From Actinomycetes bacterium (lineage in GTDB: Bacteria > Actinomycetota > Actinomycetes > S36-B12 > UBA10799): DNA of 9,773 nt. A program made the position numbers and the translations under genes. A model generated the notes under the pieces. The model saw only the letters and a program-made list of their open reading frames with translations. It searched no databases and was not told where the DNA came from. This document shows, in pieces, positions 8,069-9,773 of this stretch (its first letter is position 1; each line of letters starts with the position of its first letter). The stretch covers positions 1 through 9,773 of the forward strand of contig JAKOZM010000534.1 in the NCBI GenBank assembly GCA_029779995.1, in the 5' to 3' direction.

Positions 8069-8473
8069 ATGGACTGCATCTTCTGCGCGATCGTGGCCGG
8101 CGACCTGCCCGCCCTGCGAATCGCCGAGACCGAAACCGCTCTCGCTTTCATGGACATCAACCCGGCGACCCGCGGCCATGCGCTGGTCATCCCGAAGGCG
8201 CACTCCACGGACCTGCTGGAGATCGGCAAAGCCGACCTCGAACACTGCATGGTGCTGGCCCGCGACATCGCCGCACGGGCGATCGACCGGCTCGGCGCAG
8301 ACGGCGTGAACATTCTCAACTCGTGTGGAGTGGCTGCCTGGCAGACCGTCTTCCACTTCCACATCCACGTGGTCCCGCGCTACCTCGGCCGGGACGGCCT
8401 GGAACTGCCGTGGGTGCCGACGGCCGGCGACTCTGAGGAGATCGCCGCGGCTGGCGCCCTGCTGAACGGCTGA
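8069..8473 (+). CDS. HIT-family (histidine triad) nucleotide hydrolase
   Basis: 134 aa, cytoplasmic. The histidine triad is complete in FHFHIHVVPR (95-104): His96, His98 and His100, the last expected to be the nucleophile that takes the nucleotidyl group. The N-terminal MDCIFCAI gives the Cys3-x2-Cys6 half of the zinc site common in prokaryotic members; His45 in PKAHSTDLLE is a candidate further ligand. AFMDINPATRGHALVIPK (26-43) and GVNILNSCG (79-87) are typical family segments around the nucleotide. Members hydrolyse AMP-lysine, AMP-amidates or dinucleoside polyphosphates; the substrate here is not decidable. ATG 8069 is chosen from the family-like start and the -10 box. The open frame reaches GTG 7928, but that extension has no family character. 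The stop is 1 nt from the stop of the convergent LuxR-type gene. Confidence 0.95.
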   Translation: MDCIFCAIVAGDLPALRIAETETALAFMDINPATRGHALVIPKAHSTDLLEIGKADLEHCMVLARDIAARAIDRLGADGVNILNSCGVAAWQTVFHFHIHVVPRYLGRDGLELPWVPTAGDSEEIAAAGALLNG

Positions 8474-8474
8474 C

Positions 8475-9773
8475 TCAGCCCCAGTTGTCGGCCAGATCCT
8501 GGGCTTCCCTGCGTGAGGAAACCCCCAGTTTGCGGTAGATGGACCCGGTGTGACTCTTCACGGTCTCCCGCGACAGATACAGGGACCCGGCGATCTCGTT
8601 GAGTGTCATCCGGCTCTTCAACAACTCCCACACGCGCAATTCAGCCGGTGTCAACTGCGTGAGCGGTGTTTCCGCTGCGAACTGCAGCTGTGCCTTGACC
8701 GCCCACTGTCGGCACAGGCCGTCACCCTGGCACCAGGTGACGTAATCGTGGTACGCATCATGATCTCCGATCCGGACACTCGCGAACGCGAGCACGCCAC
8801 CGGACAGGGATCGGTACCACTGAAGGATCGGCGCAATCTGGGCTCCCACTGTCTGCTGGCGATCGATTGCCTGTCGGATCTCAGCCGGACCACCCCGGTG
8901 GCAGGCCAGGGCCACCTCGGCCAGCAGCAGGACGCCGGTCGTGGTTCCCATCTGCCCCAGATCGTTGATCGTGAACTGCGTCCGCGCGTCATCGATAGAC
9001 GCACACCCGGCTTGCTCGTCGCCTTGCACCAGTAGGAGTAGCCCCAACATGCACAGGGCTTCAACGCGCGTCGAGGGGGCGGCGGCGGTCGCCAGGGCCA
9101 ACGCTTCGGACTCCTGCAACGTCTGGCGCGCCTGCGGCTGCCACGTGAGGGCTTGGTTCAAGCCCAGGATCAGCGTGCACAGTGGCATGAGAGGGTCGGT
9201 GGGATCCACGCAATCGCGGGCCACCTCAGCGAGCTTTAGGGCCTGCACGGGCCCCGTGACCCCGGCATGGCTGGTAGCCATGAACAAGGCCAAGTGGGCA
9301 CCGATACTGAAGTCCGCGGGATGTTCCATCCAGTCGCCGGGCATCAGGAACTGCGTCTGTTCAGCGTGCCGGAGAACATTCCCGTAATCACCGGCGACCA
9401 CGTTCGCCCACACGGCCGTCATACTCAGTTCGGGTTCGGCATCAATGGTGGCAGAGCTGATCCGGTTCAGCCAGCCCAGCACGGTTTGGGTCCGGCCCTG
9501 CAGCAGGGCCACCTGGCCTGCCGCCCAGACCACGTGACCCAGCGTGGGACCGTCACCGGAACTGATCGCATACGAGACCGCCGTGTCCAAGAGACCCTGA
9601 CCCAGGTACCAGGTCGCGGCTGCCGCTTGCAGCTGCGCCAGCCGATATGGATCCGTTCGGCGCCACAGGTCGAGCACCGCATCCTGCATCAGCGGGTGAT
9701 ACCGGTACCAGCCGTGCTCGCCGGGCGCGATGAGCACTGTTGTGATCGCCTCGGACAGGAAACGAGCCGCTGT
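8475..9773 (-). CDS. LuxR-family transcriptional regulator, MalT-like (5' end beyond right edge)
   Basis: The frame is open from the window edge to the stop at 8477-8475, giving 432 C-terminal residues. At the DNA-binding end (about 368-432), LTPAELRVWELLKS, LNEIAGSLYLSRETVKSHTGSIYRKLGV is a complete LuxR/FixJ-type helix-turn-helix. Upstream are alpha-helical, TPR-like repeats, and close to the edge HGWYRYHPLMQDAVLDLWRR followed by AAATWYLGQGLLDTAVSYAI. This is the segment that follows the AAA/NACHT-like ATPase in MalT-type large regulators. The full protein is therefore expected to be about 800-900 aa, with an N-terminal P-loop ATPase outside the window. The GTG at 9737 is not the true start. 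Such proteins are usually activators responding to a small ligand bound in the TPR region; neither ligand nor targets can be seen here. Confidence 0.9.
   Translation of the reverse strand, partial: TAARFLSEAITTVLIAPGEHGWYRYHPLMQDAVLDLWRRTDPYRLAQLQAAAATWYLGQGLLDTAVSYAISSGDGPTLGHVVWAAGQVALLQGRTQTVLGWLNRISSATIDAEPELSMTAVWANVVAGDYGNVLRHAEQTQFLMPGDWMEHPADFSIGAHLALFMATSHAGVTGPVQALKLAEVARDCVDPTDPLMPLCTLILGLNQALTWQPQARQTLQESEALALATAAAPSTRVEALCMLGLLLLVQGDEQAGCASIDDARTQFTINDLGQMGTTTGVLLLAEVALACHRGGPAEIRQAIDRQQTVGAQIAPILQWYRSLSGGVLAFASVRIGDHDAYHDYVTWCQGDGLCRQWAVKAQLQFAAETPLTQLTPAELRVWELLKSRMTLNEIAGSLYLSRETVKSHTGSIYRKLGVSSRREAQDLADNWG

Overview
The window is high-GC chromosomal DNA whose gene content and codon choice fit an Actinomycetota (actinobacterial) genome. 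The pointers are strong third-position G/C, a MalT-type LuxR regulator, a membrane protein family common in actinobacteria, and several start codons placed 6-8 nt after a TANNNT-like -10 box, the arrangement expected for leaderless transcripts. I cannot name a genus.

Layout. (1) 1-909, minus strand: the first 71 codons of a SAM-dependent methyltransferase, running off the left edge, preceded in the direction of transcription by a LURP-one-related (LOR) protein gene. (2) 910-993: a divergent promoter region with two inverted repeats. (3) 994-3147, plus strand: a FdhF/YdeP-type molybdopterin oxidoreductase. (4) 3179-4444: a complete IS30-family insertion sequence with an intact DDE transposase, 28-bp imperfect terminal repeats and a possible 3-bp target duplication. 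It lies at the centre of a palindrome between two convergent genes. (5) 7903 down to 4487, minus strand: an AlkC-like DNA-alkylation repair protein with a C-terminal Ig-like domain, a six-helix membrane protein of unknown role, and aspartate-semialdehyde dehydrogenase (asd). The last two overlap by 4 nt (ATGA). (6) 7904-8068: a divergent promoter region. (7) 8069-8473, plus strand: a HIT-family hydrolase. (8) 8475 to the right edge, minus strand: the C-terminal half of a LuxR/MalT-like regulator, facing the HIT gene with 1 nt between the stop codons.

The genes do not form one pathway. They read as ordinary core and housekeeping genes (lysine/threonine/cell-wall precursor synthesis, base-excision repair, nucleotide hydrolysis, redox) with one mobile element inserted. 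I see no phage, CRISPR, toxin-antitoxin or defence system and no tRNA or rRNA. The most notable structure is the palindrome split by the IS. Next are the repeated -10/ATG spacing and the palindrome that overlaps the predicted -35 region of the oxidoreductase.
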